IMG/VR virus record: IMGVR_UViG_3300031688_000147
Location: 1-22,263 of that record
Origin: a virus
DNA: 22,263 bases
Reading direction: 5' to 3' (one strand)
Shown: positions 1 to 5,723 of the stretch, piece after piece
Position numbering within the stretch: position 1 is the first letter of the stretch
Layout of the letters: each line of letters starts with the position of its first letter
Made by a program: the position numbers and the translations under genes
The notes under the pieces: generated by a model
The model's input: only the letters and a program-made list of their open reading frames with translations
The model's database searches: none
What the model was told of the DNA's origin: nothing

Positions 1-263
1 ATAACAAAAGTATTCTGAAAAAAACTTTTGTCTCTGTATACAGTCGAGGTATACTAGTGGCCTGTTATAGGGGGTGTAACTTTTTGAAATATAGACCCCT
101 ATATTACTGTGGTATGATCTATCATCGGTAGTTCACTTCGGGTCTCTGCGATCATCTGAGGGACCTCTGAGAAGACCGACAGTGACCGTACTCTATAGGA
201 GATGTATAACCATACATCTAAGATATTGGACGACCCTCCACGGTCCTCTGAGGGAAGCGACTC
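1..263. other. Hairpin-rich, GC-elevated non-coding stretch
   Basis: I see no convincing gene here. The stretch contains several inverted repeats. CAAAAGT/ACTTTTG lie at 5-11/24-30. TATAGGGG/CCCCTATA flank a loop at about 64-115. A long imperfect hairpin pairs CGGT/ACCG (126-129/185-188), CACT/AGTG (134-137/181-184) and GGTCT/AGACC (141-145/173-177). A perfect 8-bp stem AGATGTAT/ATACATCT lies at 200-207/212-219, and GACC/GGTC lie near 231-243. Positions 121-180 are about 53% GC, well above the neighbouring genes. It lies downstream of the leftward gene ending at 264, so it could be a 3' untranslated region, a terminator cluster or an independent structured RNA. No known RNA family was recognised. 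Confidence 0.4.
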
Positions 264-473
264 TTACTGTTTAAACTGTTTTGAGAAATGTGGTAGTTCA
301 AATGATTCAATTGACATGATATCTGATATCGTATACGTTCTCTCATGAGTAGTTAACGGTAGTTGGTTGATCACATCATTAACAGACTCTTCTTCAGTAA
401 CTGCGAATGAACTGAGAATGATATCATTAGTAAGATTTAATTCAGTAACATATTTCATAGTATAGTACTCCAT
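264..473 (-). CDS. Small early protein of unknown function (69 aa)
   Basis: This acidic, soluble-looking small protein has no recognised motif. It follows the 42-aa gene with a TAATG overlap at 471-475, which supports translational coupling from the start at 473. An internal ATG at 458 has GGAG about 8 nt upstream and would give a 64-aa product, so the start is ambiguous. It is the second gene of a short leftward unit driven by the early promoters at 633-661 and 776-804. Such small, poorly conserved proteins near early promoters are typical of T4-like phages; no function is inferred. Confidence 0.6.
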   Translation of the reverse strand: MEYYTMKYVTELNLTNDIILSSFAVTEEESVNDVINQLPLTTHERTYTISDIMSIESFELPHFSKQFKQ

Positions 474-601
474 TAGTAGTTTGTTTCAATTGACATTGCG
501 TTCTTATCGTGACCCATTTTGATCAACTTCGTACGTTCAACCTGAGCTTCCTTATACGTCTCATAGATTCCGTGTAATTCATAATAATATAGTATATACA
601 T
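473..601 (-). CDS. Small early protein of unknown function (42 aa)
   Basis: This short open frame starts at ATG 601-599 with a good Shine-Dalgarno (AAGGAT, about 6 nt upstream on the minus strand). It stops at TAA 475-473 and overlaps the next start as TAATG. The product begins MYILYYYELHG and has a polar, lysine-rich C-terminal half. It is the first frame after the early promoter whose -10 is at 633-638. Promoter, ribosome binding site and overlap with the next gene together make it more than a chance frame. Function is unknown. Confidence 0.6.
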   Translation of the reverse strand: MYILYYYELHGIYETYKEAQVERTKLIKMGHDKNAMSIETNY

Positions 602-632
602 GTAATATCCTTTAGGTTGATTATATAATAGT

Positions 633-661
633 ATTATACCATAGATTAAAAGGAATGTACA
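633..661 (-). promoter_or_regulatory. Early sigma70-type promoter (extended -10), leftward
   Basis: On the minus strand the -35 element TGTACA (656-661) is followed by a 17-bp spacer and then TGGTATAAT, with the TATAAT hexamer at 633-638. The same design recurs at 776, 5795, 9517, 20322 and 22219. It drives the 42-aa and 69-aa genes to the left. Confidence 0.85.
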
Positions 662-775
662 CCACTAATTACACTTAAATGAATATTAATTAATGTGTGT
701 GACAAATATATCACAGTATCGTAATACAATGCAGAGTCGAGTGAAGTATATCCCCTTCTCCCCGTATACTCTTTT

Positions 776-804
776 ATTATACCATAGATTCGCGTGAATG
801 TAAA
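776..804 (-). promoter_or_regulatory. Early sigma70-type promoter with TTTACA -35, leftward
   Basis: On the minus strand, TTTACA (799-804), a 17-bp spacer and TGGTATAAT (TATAAT at 776-781). It differs from the other five copies by having TTTACA rather than TGTACA. It lies 143 bp upstream of the promoter at 633, and the interval between them has no convincing open frame. It may be a tandem promoter for the same two genes or may make a short leader RNA. Confidence 0.8.
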
Positions 805-965
805 GGAAAAAGAACAGAACATGTTAACCACCGTGTGTTATTTTTGTGGGTGAGATAAAAATCGCGCGCTCTACCGAGGTCACTAGGGTCACCGATCGTC
901 CTCCCTCTATACCTAGTTTATAAGATTTACATACAGTATGTGTAGATTTGTATGTTTACATGTTA
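805..965. other. Divergent intergenic region between early (left) and late (right) transcription
   Basis: No gene is supported here. The stretch separates leftward early promoters from the rightward late promoter at 966. It contains a direct repeat of GGTCAC near 878-893 and a perfect inverted repeat ACATAC-a-GTATGT at 929-941, just upstream of the late promoter. The inverted repeat could be a protein-binding site, but this is only an inference from symmetry and position. Confidence 0.4.
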
Positions 966-973
966 TATAAATA
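966..973 (+). promoter_or_regulatory. T4-type late promoter TATAAATA
   Basis: An exact match to the T4 late promoter -10 element (TATAAATA), recognised in T4 by RNA polymerase with gp55 and gp33. It lies 24 bp before the start of the 61-aa gene, which has its own strong Shine-Dalgarno (AAGGAG, 985-990). It faces the plus-strand small-gene cassette, opposite to the early genes, as expected for late transcription. Confidence 0.75.
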
Positions 974-996
974 ATTGTACATATAAGGAGATGTTA

Positions 997-1182
997 ATGG
1001 GTGATTACATATATGAGAGTCCTGATAAGGGTAAGACTGTCTATAGGAGAGTAATGAATACGACTACGAGGGAACTTATACATACGGAATATGGTCATTA
1101 TATAAAGAAAATGATAGAACATGATACAAATAGGACATGTTGGAATGATCGTATGAAGTATTGGGGAGAATATAAAGTATGA
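997..1182 (+). CDS. Small late protein of unknown function (61 aa)
   Basis: The start at 997 (MGDYIYESPDKG...) is chosen because AAGGAG at 985-990 is correctly spaced; an in-frame ATG at 991 abuts the Shine-Dalgarno, and upstream extension to 952 would place the start before the late promoter. The product is hydrophilic and rich in charged and aromatic residues, with one cysteine (in RTCWND) and a WGEYKV end. It is the first gene after the late promoter at 966 and is followed by two small membrane proteins. No family was recognised. Confidence 0.6.
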   Translation: MGDYIYESPDKGKTVYRRVMNTTTRELIHTEYGHYIKKMIEHDTNRTCWNDRMKYWGEYKV

Positions 1183-1225
1183 GTTGGTGGATAATGTTAT
1201 ATGTGTTAACAATAGGAGTATGTTT

Positions 1226-1399
1226 ATGGATGATCGTATTAATATAGTGATGATAGTATTAGGTGTAGGGATATGTTTGGTTCTATTAATGGTATCATTG
1301 ATTGTTATTGATTTATATAAGGAACGACAATGGAGAATAAAGAATCCTGATGAACATAATATAATGAATAGGAAGATTAAAGATGATTTCAGTGAATAG
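1226..1399 (+). CDS. Small single-span membrane protein (57 aa)
   Basis: The start at 1226 (MDDRINIVMIVLG...) is favoured by AGGAG at 1214-1218 with a 7-nt gap. A later in-frame ATG at 1250 is also possible. Residues of about 7-29 form one strongly hydrophobic transmembrane segment, followed by a charged tail (LYKERQWRIKNPDEHN...). It is the second gene of the late cassette and overlaps the next gene by 17 nt. Size and topology would fit a lysis accessory protein such as a holin- or spanin-like peptide, but nothing diagnostic is seen and this is a guess from context. Confidence 0.6.
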   Translation: MDDRINIVMIVLGVGICLVLLMVSLIVIDLYKERQWRIKNPDEHNIMNRKIKDDFSE

Positions 1400-1565
1400 A
1401 ACGTTGGAAACAAGAGATCATATCATGATTGGGATCACTTCATGTATGATGTTTATATGTTATAAGATGATGATATGGTATCCGTTTATGAGTGGTATGT
1501 TATTATGGTTCAATATGAACTTCTTTAACGCGTATTGTAGGTGGCGAAGAAATGAGAATATGTAA
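1383..1565 (+). CDS. Small hydrophobic, methionine-rich membrane protein (60 aa)
   Basis: Starts at 1383 inside the end of the previous gene, with AGGAAG about 7 nt upstream. The product has a hydrophobic middle (GITSCMMFICYKMMIWYPFMSGMLLWFNMNFF, described by region 17-48) that could form one or two membrane spans, and a basic end (CRWRRNENM). It is the last gene of the late cassette and ends 11 bp before the convergent stop of the leftward oxygenase gene. Possibly part of a lysis or membrane-modifying set; function unknown. Confidence 0.55.
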   Translation: MISVNRTLETRDHIMIGITSCMMFICYKMMIWYPFMSGMLLWFNMNFFNAYCRWRRNENM

Positions 1566-1575
1566 GATATGAGAT

Positions 1576-2040
1576 TTACACAATGTAACCGAGTGAATCA
1601 AGTCGATTGTATACTTCACTCCATGGATGTCGTATACAGAACTTTAACATAAGAGTATTAACAGGTCTTGGTTCTACTGTATGAAAGAGTTCACCATTTT
1701 CAAATAAGAGACATTCATACTGAATGGGTATTCCTTCAACGTGCATTGTTGGAGTGTAATCACTATTAAGATTAATCATAATACTTGTCATATGATCTTC
1801 ATCTACATGAGATTCAATATTATTATTCTGAAAAAGATATGCGAAACGTGGAAAGTTATTCATACCGTGTATGTTTAAATCTTTCGCAACATCTTCTACA
1901 AGTTTTTCAATACCATATACTTTCCACCAACACATACGTTGGTTTTTAAATTCATACCACTTACCTTCTGTATAACGATCCCAAAACATTTTACGATACT
2001 TTTCTTTATCAATTTTATAATCAATGTGAAAACAATTCAT
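1576..2040 (-). CDS. Fe(II)/2-oxoglutarate-type oxygenase-like protein (154 aa)
   Basis: A compact double-stranded beta-helix protein is suggested by an HxD pair (H78, D80 in ESHVDED) and a distal histidine with a following basic residue (LFHTVEPRP, H120 with R125 or K133). The spacing resembles the aspartyl/asparaginyl hydroxylase-like branch. Such enzymes use Fe(II), O2 and 2-oxoglutarate to hydroxylate proteins or small molecules; the substrate cannot be read here. The start overlaps the stop of the upstream oxygenase gene as ATGA. It is the last gene of the leftward operon that begins at 5795 and the fourth oxygenase-like gene in a row. It is shorter than typical members, so a reduced core is possible. 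Confidence 0.6.
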   Translation of the reverse strand: MNCFHIDYKIDKEKYRKMFWDRYTEGKWYEFKNQRMCWWKVYGIEKLVEDVAKDLNIHGMNNFPRFAYLFQNNNIESHVDEDHMTSIMINLNSDYTPTMHVEGIPIQYECLLFENGELFHTVEPRPVNTLMLKFCIRHPWSEVYNRLDSLGYIV

Positions 2041-2759
2041 ATCTCTACTCCAAATTTAAGTAACAATCCCATTTTATTTGACCATTGTGTTCTATTACTT
2101 GCGTGTATCTGTACTGAATCGAATATGATAATATCTCGAGGTTTCCATTCAAAAGCGTTTTCAATTGACATTCCTGTAAGTCGAGTATGTTCTATATTCT
2201 GTAAATATTTATCTTTATCATGTCTATTAAATACTGATGAATTGTGTTTCTTATCAATATCTTTTCCATTTCGATCAACAAACTGTAGAGAAGAATAATC
2301 ATCATACACTTGATACTTTGACTCTTTATATGATGTACTTCCACCATAATTAAAAGCGGAACCGTAGTCAATGAGTCTTTGTTCAAAGAATGTGAGATGA
2401 TCACCAATATCGCTACCACCTATCCATAACGGAATTAAAACATTCTTATACACCGTAGTGTTGTCATCTTTTACATCTACATAATTAAAACTGTCAAGGT
2501 GAAGACCATAAGGATGTGATGTGATAAAAAAATTTCCACCATATAGTTCACCACGTACAAGTATTTTATCTCGTACAATATCATACGCTTGATTTACAAC
2601 ATCACCAGTGATGAAAATATTTCCAAGTTTATTCTTTCTTACCTTACCACCACTGAACGCAAGTTTCCATATCTTTTCGATGTCTTCATCTGATAACATC
2701 TTTTCGTGACATTCAGATTCTGATAGATTATTTCTTATTGTTTTATCGTGTAAAATCAT
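2037..2759 (-). CDS. Fe(II)/2-oxoglutarate-type oxygenase-like protein (240 aa)
   Basis: The protein carries an HxD motif (H87, D89 in YGLHLDSFNY) and a distal His with a basic residue (H219 in QIHASNRT, K229 in SNKMGLLLKFGV). This is the facial triad and co-substrate anchor layout of Fe(II)/2OG oxygenases. Its size and the long insert between the two motifs resemble the phytanoyl-CoA dioxygenase-like group, but this is a motif-level call. It overlaps the upstream oxygenase gene by 17 nt and the downstream one by an ATGA. The substrate is unknown; co-transcription with a desaturase-like gene makes lipid or small-molecule hydroxylation thinkable. Confidence 0.65.
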   Translation of the reverse strand: MILHDKTIRNNLSESECHEKMLSDEDIEKIWKLAFSGGKVRKNKLGNIFITGDVVNQAYDIVRDKILVRGELYGGNFFITSHPYGLHLDSFNYVDVKDDNTTVYKNVLIPLWIGGSDIGDHLTFFEQRLIDYGSAFNYGGSTSYKESKYQVYDDYSSLQFVDRNGKDIDKKHNSSVFNRHDKDKYLQNIEHTRLTGMSIENAFEWKPRDIIIFDSVQIHASNRTQWSNKMGLLLKFGVEI

Positions 2760-3216
2760 AATTTACACACACTTCTTCTAGTGATTCATTAAACGGTATT
2801 TGTAGATTAATTCGCATCTGATCATTATTTACAACGCGATGTCTCATCTGTGTATTAATTAACGCAGGTGTATTAATAAAGATATCAGGTTCCATCTCAC
2901 ATGGTGCGTAATTATCAGTTAATGGATATATACACACAGTATCTCGACCAGGCTTATCAGAATGCCAGTCTTGTATTGTATGAGGTTTCATCATCATAAG
3001 AAGACAATCTCTATCAAAAAATTTCTTCTGAATACGAATAAAATGTAACGCACTGATTTCACCAGATACACTTGACTTATGTACTATCCAGTCTTTTGTA
3101 TTATAAGCAGTGACAAGTAATTCAAGTCTTTCTTCTTGTGTTACAAATTCACTTAATTTAATGTGCGTTAATTGCATATCGTACAAGTCTTCTTGTGATA
3201 TCTTGTGGTGTGTCAT
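2743..3216 (-). CDS. Fe(II)/2-oxoglutarate-type oxygenase-like protein (about 157 aa)
   Basis: Motifs seen, counted from the Met at 3216: HxD at H85/D87 (DWHSDKPGRDT), distal H126 (MRHRVVNN) and R135 (MRINLQI). This is a jelly-roll oxygenase layout close to small aspartyl/asparaginyl hydroxylase-like proteins. The start is uncertain. The longest frame begins at 3255, deep in the upstream gene. ATG 3216 gives a 59-nt overlap, and ATG 3177 gives a 20-nt overlap and a shorter product; neither has a strong Shine-Dalgarno. All triad residues are kept with any of these starts. It is the third of four consecutive oxygenase-like genes. Confidence 0.6.
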   Translation of the reverse strand: MTHHKISQEDLYDMQLTHIKLSEFVTQEERLELLVTAYNTKDWIVHKSSVSGEISALHFIRIQKKFFDRDCLLMMMKPHTIQDWHSDKPGRDTVCIYPLTDNYAPCEMEPDIFINTPALINTQMRHRVVNNDQMRINLQIPFNESLEEVCVNYDFTR

Positions 3217-3862
3217 CTCTTTTATGCGATGTTGTATAGTTATTCCACACAACAAGATCTCTATCTTTCCAATGGTGAGTATGTATGTGTTTTTCTTGGA
3301 ATATGTCGTTATCTAAATATTCAACAGGTGAATAGAAAGGACTATAAAAAAGATACTCACCAAACTCGTCGTTATGATACAGACTTTTTTTCGCTTTCGC
3401 AAACCTTAAATACGTTTCCTCTTGTTTTTCTGAGTCGAAATTAAGGAATGGCCATACTGCTTTATCGTAATAGTTTTGTACTGAAAATGTTACTTCACTT
3501 TCATTCTTTATTTTTTCTTTAAGAGATAATGGTAGATCTTTCCATACACTTTTCATATTACAGAAATATGTAGGACTTGATCCTTCTTCTATTTCTACGC
3601 CATATAGTCCACCAAACTTAGGTGTAACATTTAAATGAGAACCATCACTATGCCAACCCATTTCAATTTTCTGTAAGTTAAACTTTATGTCGTCGTTACC
3701 TACAGTAATTTCTTTCATTCCAGTCAGATCTTGTTCTAGCAACTCTCCAAACTGTTTAACTGTATCTTTATCAACATCACTTAAAATACACAAATCAATC
3801 TTACCATTTGATAGATCGTTTATCGTATTATTATTTAATGTTGTTGATATATTAAATTCCAT
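3158..3862 (-). CDS. TauD/TfdA-like Fe(II)/2-oxoglutarate dioxygenase (234 aa)
   Basis: The best recognisable of the four oxygenases. It has GWHSDGSH (H71, D73) as the HxD pair, followed by a TauD-type glycine-rich strand (FGGLYGVEIEEG). The distal block WKDRDLVVWNNYTTSHKRDD carries H213, and RRLVRY at 224-229 supplies the 2OG-binding arginine. TauD-family enzymes hydroxylate small molecules such as taurine, carnitine precursors or other acids; the substrate is not deducible. The start at 3862 has a strong AAGGAG. It overlaps the preceding GNAT-like gene by 28 nt. Confidence 0.8.
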   Translation of the reverse strand: MEFNISTTLNNNTINDLSNGKIDLCILSDVDKDTVKQFGELLEQDLTGMKEITVGNDDIKFNLQKIEMGWHSDGSHLNVTPKFGGLYGVEIEEGSSPTYFCNMKSVWKDLPLSLKEKIKNESEVTFSVQNYYDKAVWPFLNFDSEKQEETYLRFAKAKKSLYHNDEFGEYLFYSPFYSPVEYLDNDIFQEKHIHTHHWKDRDLVVWNNYTTSHKRDDTPQDITRRLVRYAINAH

Positions 3863-4383
3863 TCACCGTCTCCTTTTAACGTGCATCTTATTATATACTG
3901 CCAACACTGCGGTTTATCAATATTGTTTTTACATGTGTTGTGCAAATTGTCAAGTACTACCCAGTCTTTACTAGTATATTTATTAGCGTGATCACACAAC
4001 ACATTTGCAATTCTTTTTCTTTTTAAGTTAGATTGAAATGATGTAAAAAGATAAGAATAATTGTTATCTTCTGCATATTGTATTGACCAAGGCATAATAT
4101 ATTTACTTGTATGTAAGAACGTATTATTATAAAATCTATACTTACGTGATAGGTAATACCTAGAATAAGTTCTTATACTATTGGTATCAAAATGTTGTAA
4201 ACCACAAAACGCTACAGGTTCATTGTCGTCTAACAATAATATAAAAGCTTTGTAATTATTATAAGTATCTAATATATTTTTATAATTATTACTTAGTGTA
4301 AAATTAGTAGTATAAGCTTCTTTTACTAATTTTAGAAAGCTATCAAAGTGAGTATCATCTTGTGTTAGATCTGTTATAATCAC
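3835..4383 (-). CDS. Putative GNAT-like acyltransferase (182 aa)
   Basis: The start is a GTG at 4383, overlapping the TAG of the desaturase gene (TAGTG), with no clear Shine-Dalgarno, so re-initiation after the desaturase is likely. The N-terminal half (TQDDTHFDSFLKLVKEAY... AFILLLDDNEPVAFCGLQHF) looks like the beta-strand/helix start of a GNAT fold, in which the central strand is followed by a bulge. The later acetyl-CoA loop is not clear. Known phage GNAT-like proteins modify proteins or small molecules. The assignment rests on pattern only and could be wrong. Confidence 0.4.
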   Translation of the reverse strand: MIITDLTQDDTHFDSFLKLVKEAYTTNFTLSNNYKNILDTYNNYKAFILLLDDNEPVAFCGLQHFDTNSIRTYSRYYLSRKYRFYNNTFLHTSKYIMPWSIQYAEDNNYSYLFTSFQSNLKRKRIANVLCDHANKYTSKDWVVLDNLHNTCKNNIDKPQCWQYIIRCTLKGDGEWNLIYQQH

Positions 4384-4931
4384 TATAATTTTAATCTATA
4401 AAAGATATTGGTAGACCTGGGTTTGTGATGATCTCTGTGATTTCCTTCAAACGGCGCAAGTATGTTTATAAACCATCTATTCATTGGTTTACCTTCTTCA
4501 TGTCCAAAATGATTTAGTATTCCTATTCCTGCGTATCCTAGCAGTATAGTAATTGGTGAAAAAATTATTATTGGCCATATTAAATACTTACCATATCGTT
4601 GAAAGAATTTAATTCTTTTATTTTTCATCATATCTCTTATTAATGATAAAGGCACAGGTTTATTCCATTGTGATAAAAGAACGTTCCAAGCTCCTTGATA
4701 TTTAGAAGAATGCGGATCATTAGATGTATCAGAATATTTGTGATGTAATCTGTGTATTCCAATCCAGCCTAATGGTTTATATACACCAATACATAATGCA
4801 CAAGTCAAAGACAACCATTCAAACCATGCTGATCTTTTTCCTTTGTTGTGCGCCCAATAACGATGCAGCCCTAGAGTTGCACCAATAGTTGCTAATATAA
4901 AATATATAATGTAAATATAAACAAAAATCAT
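4383..4931 (-). CDS. Fatty-acid (acyl-lipid/acyl-CoA) desaturase-like protein (182 aa)
   Basis: All three histidine boxes of membrane diiron desaturases are present: HRYWAH at 23-28, HRLHH at 60-64 and HRDHH at 165-169, with hydrophobic membrane segments at 1-20, about 40-58 and about 115-140. These enzymes place a double bond in acyl chains in the membrane using O2 and reduced ferredoxin or cytochrome b5. At 182 aa it is shorter than bacterial delta-9 desaturases (about 250-300 aa), a compact form. The start overlaps the stop of the upstream 49-aa membrane peptide (TAATG). It may remodel host membrane lipids during infection; that is inference from the family. Confidence 0.85.
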   Translation of the reverse strand: MIFVYIYIIYFILATIGATLGLHRYWAHNKGKRSAWFEWLSLTCALCIGVYKPLGWIGIHRLHHKYSDTSNDPHSSKYQGAWNVLLSQWNKPVPLSLIRDMMKNKRIKFFQRYGKYLIWPIIIFSPITILLGYAGIGILNHFGHEEGKPMNRWFINILAPFEGNHRDHHKPRSTNIFYRLKL

Positions 4932-5080
4932 TAAGATACTTGTATTGCTACGTAAATTAACATACCAAGAATACTAAGATTAATTAACATATTAACATAG
5001 TGTGGATTCGGTGTCATAATTTTCTTCCTTTCAATATTGCGAGTCATTAAATCTGTGTGTTCTATTACTTTGTGCCACAT
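4931..5080 (-). CDS. Small single-span membrane protein (49 aa)
   Basis: This short frame runs from ATG 5080-5078 to TAA 4933-4931, where it overlaps the desaturase start as TAATG. AGGAGA lies about 9 nt upstream, supplied by the second copy of a 32-bp repeat (5085-5116). The N-terminus is charged (MWHKVIEHTDLMTRNIERKK) and the C-terminal half forms one transmembrane helix (about residues 28-48). Tight coupling suggests it acts with, or is co-regulated with, the desaturase, possibly as a membrane partner. No homolog was recognised. Confidence 0.6.
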   Translation of the reverse strand: MWHKVIEHTDLMTRNIERKKIMTPNPHYVNMLINLSILGMLIYVAIQVS

Positions 5081-5084
5081 GTTT

Positions 5085-5116
5085 TTATCTCCTATACGGG
5101 TTGTGGAGGTAACAAT
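5085..5116. repeat. 32-bp direct repeat, copy 1
   Basis: Matches 5292-5323 at 31 of 32 positions (single T/C difference). Read on the minus strand it encodes the C-terminal PPQPV of the 65-aa protein and then supplies the TATAGGAG ribosome binding site for the 49-aa gene. It looks like a local duplication of a translation-initiation leader. Confidence 0.8.
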
Positions 5117-5289
5117 AATTCTTTGTATTCTCTAAGAACACCGACCATTATTGCCATATCTGCTCTATAGTTATGTGCTATATTAAGCAATTCTTTCTCA
5201 GTGGTTGCTGAACTAACAGCCGCAACCATAAGATTCTCACAAACAGTCTTTTCGATCTTTTCTAGTTTTTCAATATTATCATAAAACAT
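5092..5289 (-). CDS. Small helical protein of unknown function (65 aa)
   Basis: Starts at 5289 with a strong TATAGGAG Shine-Dalgarno given by the upstream repeat copy (5292-5323). The protein is predicted largely helical (charged heptad-like start MFYDNIEKLEKIEKTV, then alanine-rich helices) and ends in a short proline motif LLLPPQPV. Those last residues are written by the downstream repeat copy. It is the first coding gene after the tmRNA in the operon from 5795. No family was recognised. Confidence 0.65.
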   Translation of the reverse strand: MFYDNIEKLEKIEKTVCENLMVAAVSSATTEKELLNIAHNYRADMAIMVGVLREYKELLLPPQPV

Positions 5290-5291
5290 TC

Positions 5292-5323
5292 TTATCTCCT
5301 ATATGGGTTGTGGAGGTAACAAT
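5292..5323. repeat. 32-bp direct repeat, copy 2
   Basis: Near-identical partner of 5085-5116. On the minus strand it is the untranslated leader of the 65-aa gene and carries its AGGAG. Here it also forms the right arm of a perfect 7-bp stem-loop (5310-5331) that the other copy lacks. Confidence 0.8.
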
Positions 5324-5331
5324 TCCTCCAC
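5310..5331 (-). other. Perfect stem-loop in the leader of the 65-aa gene
   Basis: GTGGAGG (5310-5316) pairs with CCTCCAC (5325-5331) around an 8-nt loop. On the minus-strand transcript it lies about 20 nt before the start codon, between the structured RNA region and the first coding gene. It could be a processing site or a translation control element; there is no T-run, so it is not a classical terminator. Confidence 0.55.
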
Positions 5332-5492
5332 GCGGATGTGTTAAGTCATCACACTTTTTAATAGACTATTTTAGTTCTCTCGTGCTTCCAGCCCGCCTAT
5401 CATGTGGGTACTATACGTACTTACTTCGAATCTGCCTTATCATTCTTGACAGCCAACCCACGTCGCCACATTCCGTAGAATGTACACGCGAA
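5332..5492 (-). other. Highly structured RNA segment between tmRNA and first coding gene
   Basis: No gene is seen here on either strand. On the minus-strand transcript there is a perfect 6-bp hairpin closed by a UACG tetraloop of the stable UNCG class (5468-5483). A stem GTGGGT/ACCCAC joins 5404-5409 with 5456-5461. This stretch may be the 3' domain of the tmRNA coding piece, or a separate RNA transcribed with it. I could not fit a tRNA cloverleaf. Confidence 0.45.
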
Positions 5493-5583
5493 TCCTAGTT
5501 TTATGTAAGAGATGTTGCAACATACACTTACCTAGGAAATCTGTGGAGGATTCTGTTTCCACGCTCCTCCGGGCGCATAAGAA

Positions 5584-5628
5584 TTAAGCTGCTATAGCTA
5601 ACTCTTGAGATACATAATTGTCATTTAC
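5584..5628 (-). other. tmRNA tag reading frame (VNDNYVSQELAIAA-stop)
   Basis: Inside the tmRNA coding piece, the frame GTA AAT GAC AAT TAT ... GCA GCT TAA encodes VNDNYVSQELAIAA. The NDNY core and AA end match the style of alphaproteobacterial tags (Caulobacter: AANDNFAEEFAVAA). The likely resume codon is GTA rather than the usual GCA. The end LAIAA keeps the two terminal alanines that ClpX-type unfoldases read but has Ile before them. Confidence 0.8.
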
Positions 5629-5723
5629 AATTATAGTTTGCGTTCGCGATAACCGTGCTTACATCCGGATAACTCCAATTCACTATTTCATATCTGTCGA
5701 TCCTATTTCAACCCCATAAATTT

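Noticed and set aside
202-348. 48-codon plus-strand frame beginning ATGTATAAC
   Set aside because: AGGAG abuts the ATG with no spacing, and the frame runs antisense through the supported 69-aa gene and through an 8-bp hairpin.
646-831. 61-aa minus-strand frame
   Set aside because: It runs across the clear promoter at 776-804, starts with GTG without a proper Shine-Dalgarno and continues into the next promoter at 633-661.
1179-1247. 22-aa hydrophobic peptide frame (MSWWIMLYVLT...) starting by ATGA overlap
   Set aside because: The overlap and membrane-like content are suggestive, but the ribosome site AGGAG at 1214-1218 points to the 57-aa gene start at 1226, which runs through this region in another frame. 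Too short to support.
994-1413. 139-aa minus-strand frame
   Set aside because: It is antisense to the plus-strand late cassette, which has matched ribosome sites and a late promoter; its composition is that of a shadow frame.
5085-5323. CRISPR array
   Set aside because: Only two copies of one 32-bp repeat, spaced 207 bp apart with a coding gene between them; no cas gene in the window.
5332-5492. tRNA gene in the structured region
   Set aside because: TTCGAA and several stems are present, but no cloverleaf with 7-bp acceptor, anticodon arm and T-arm could be assembled on either strand.
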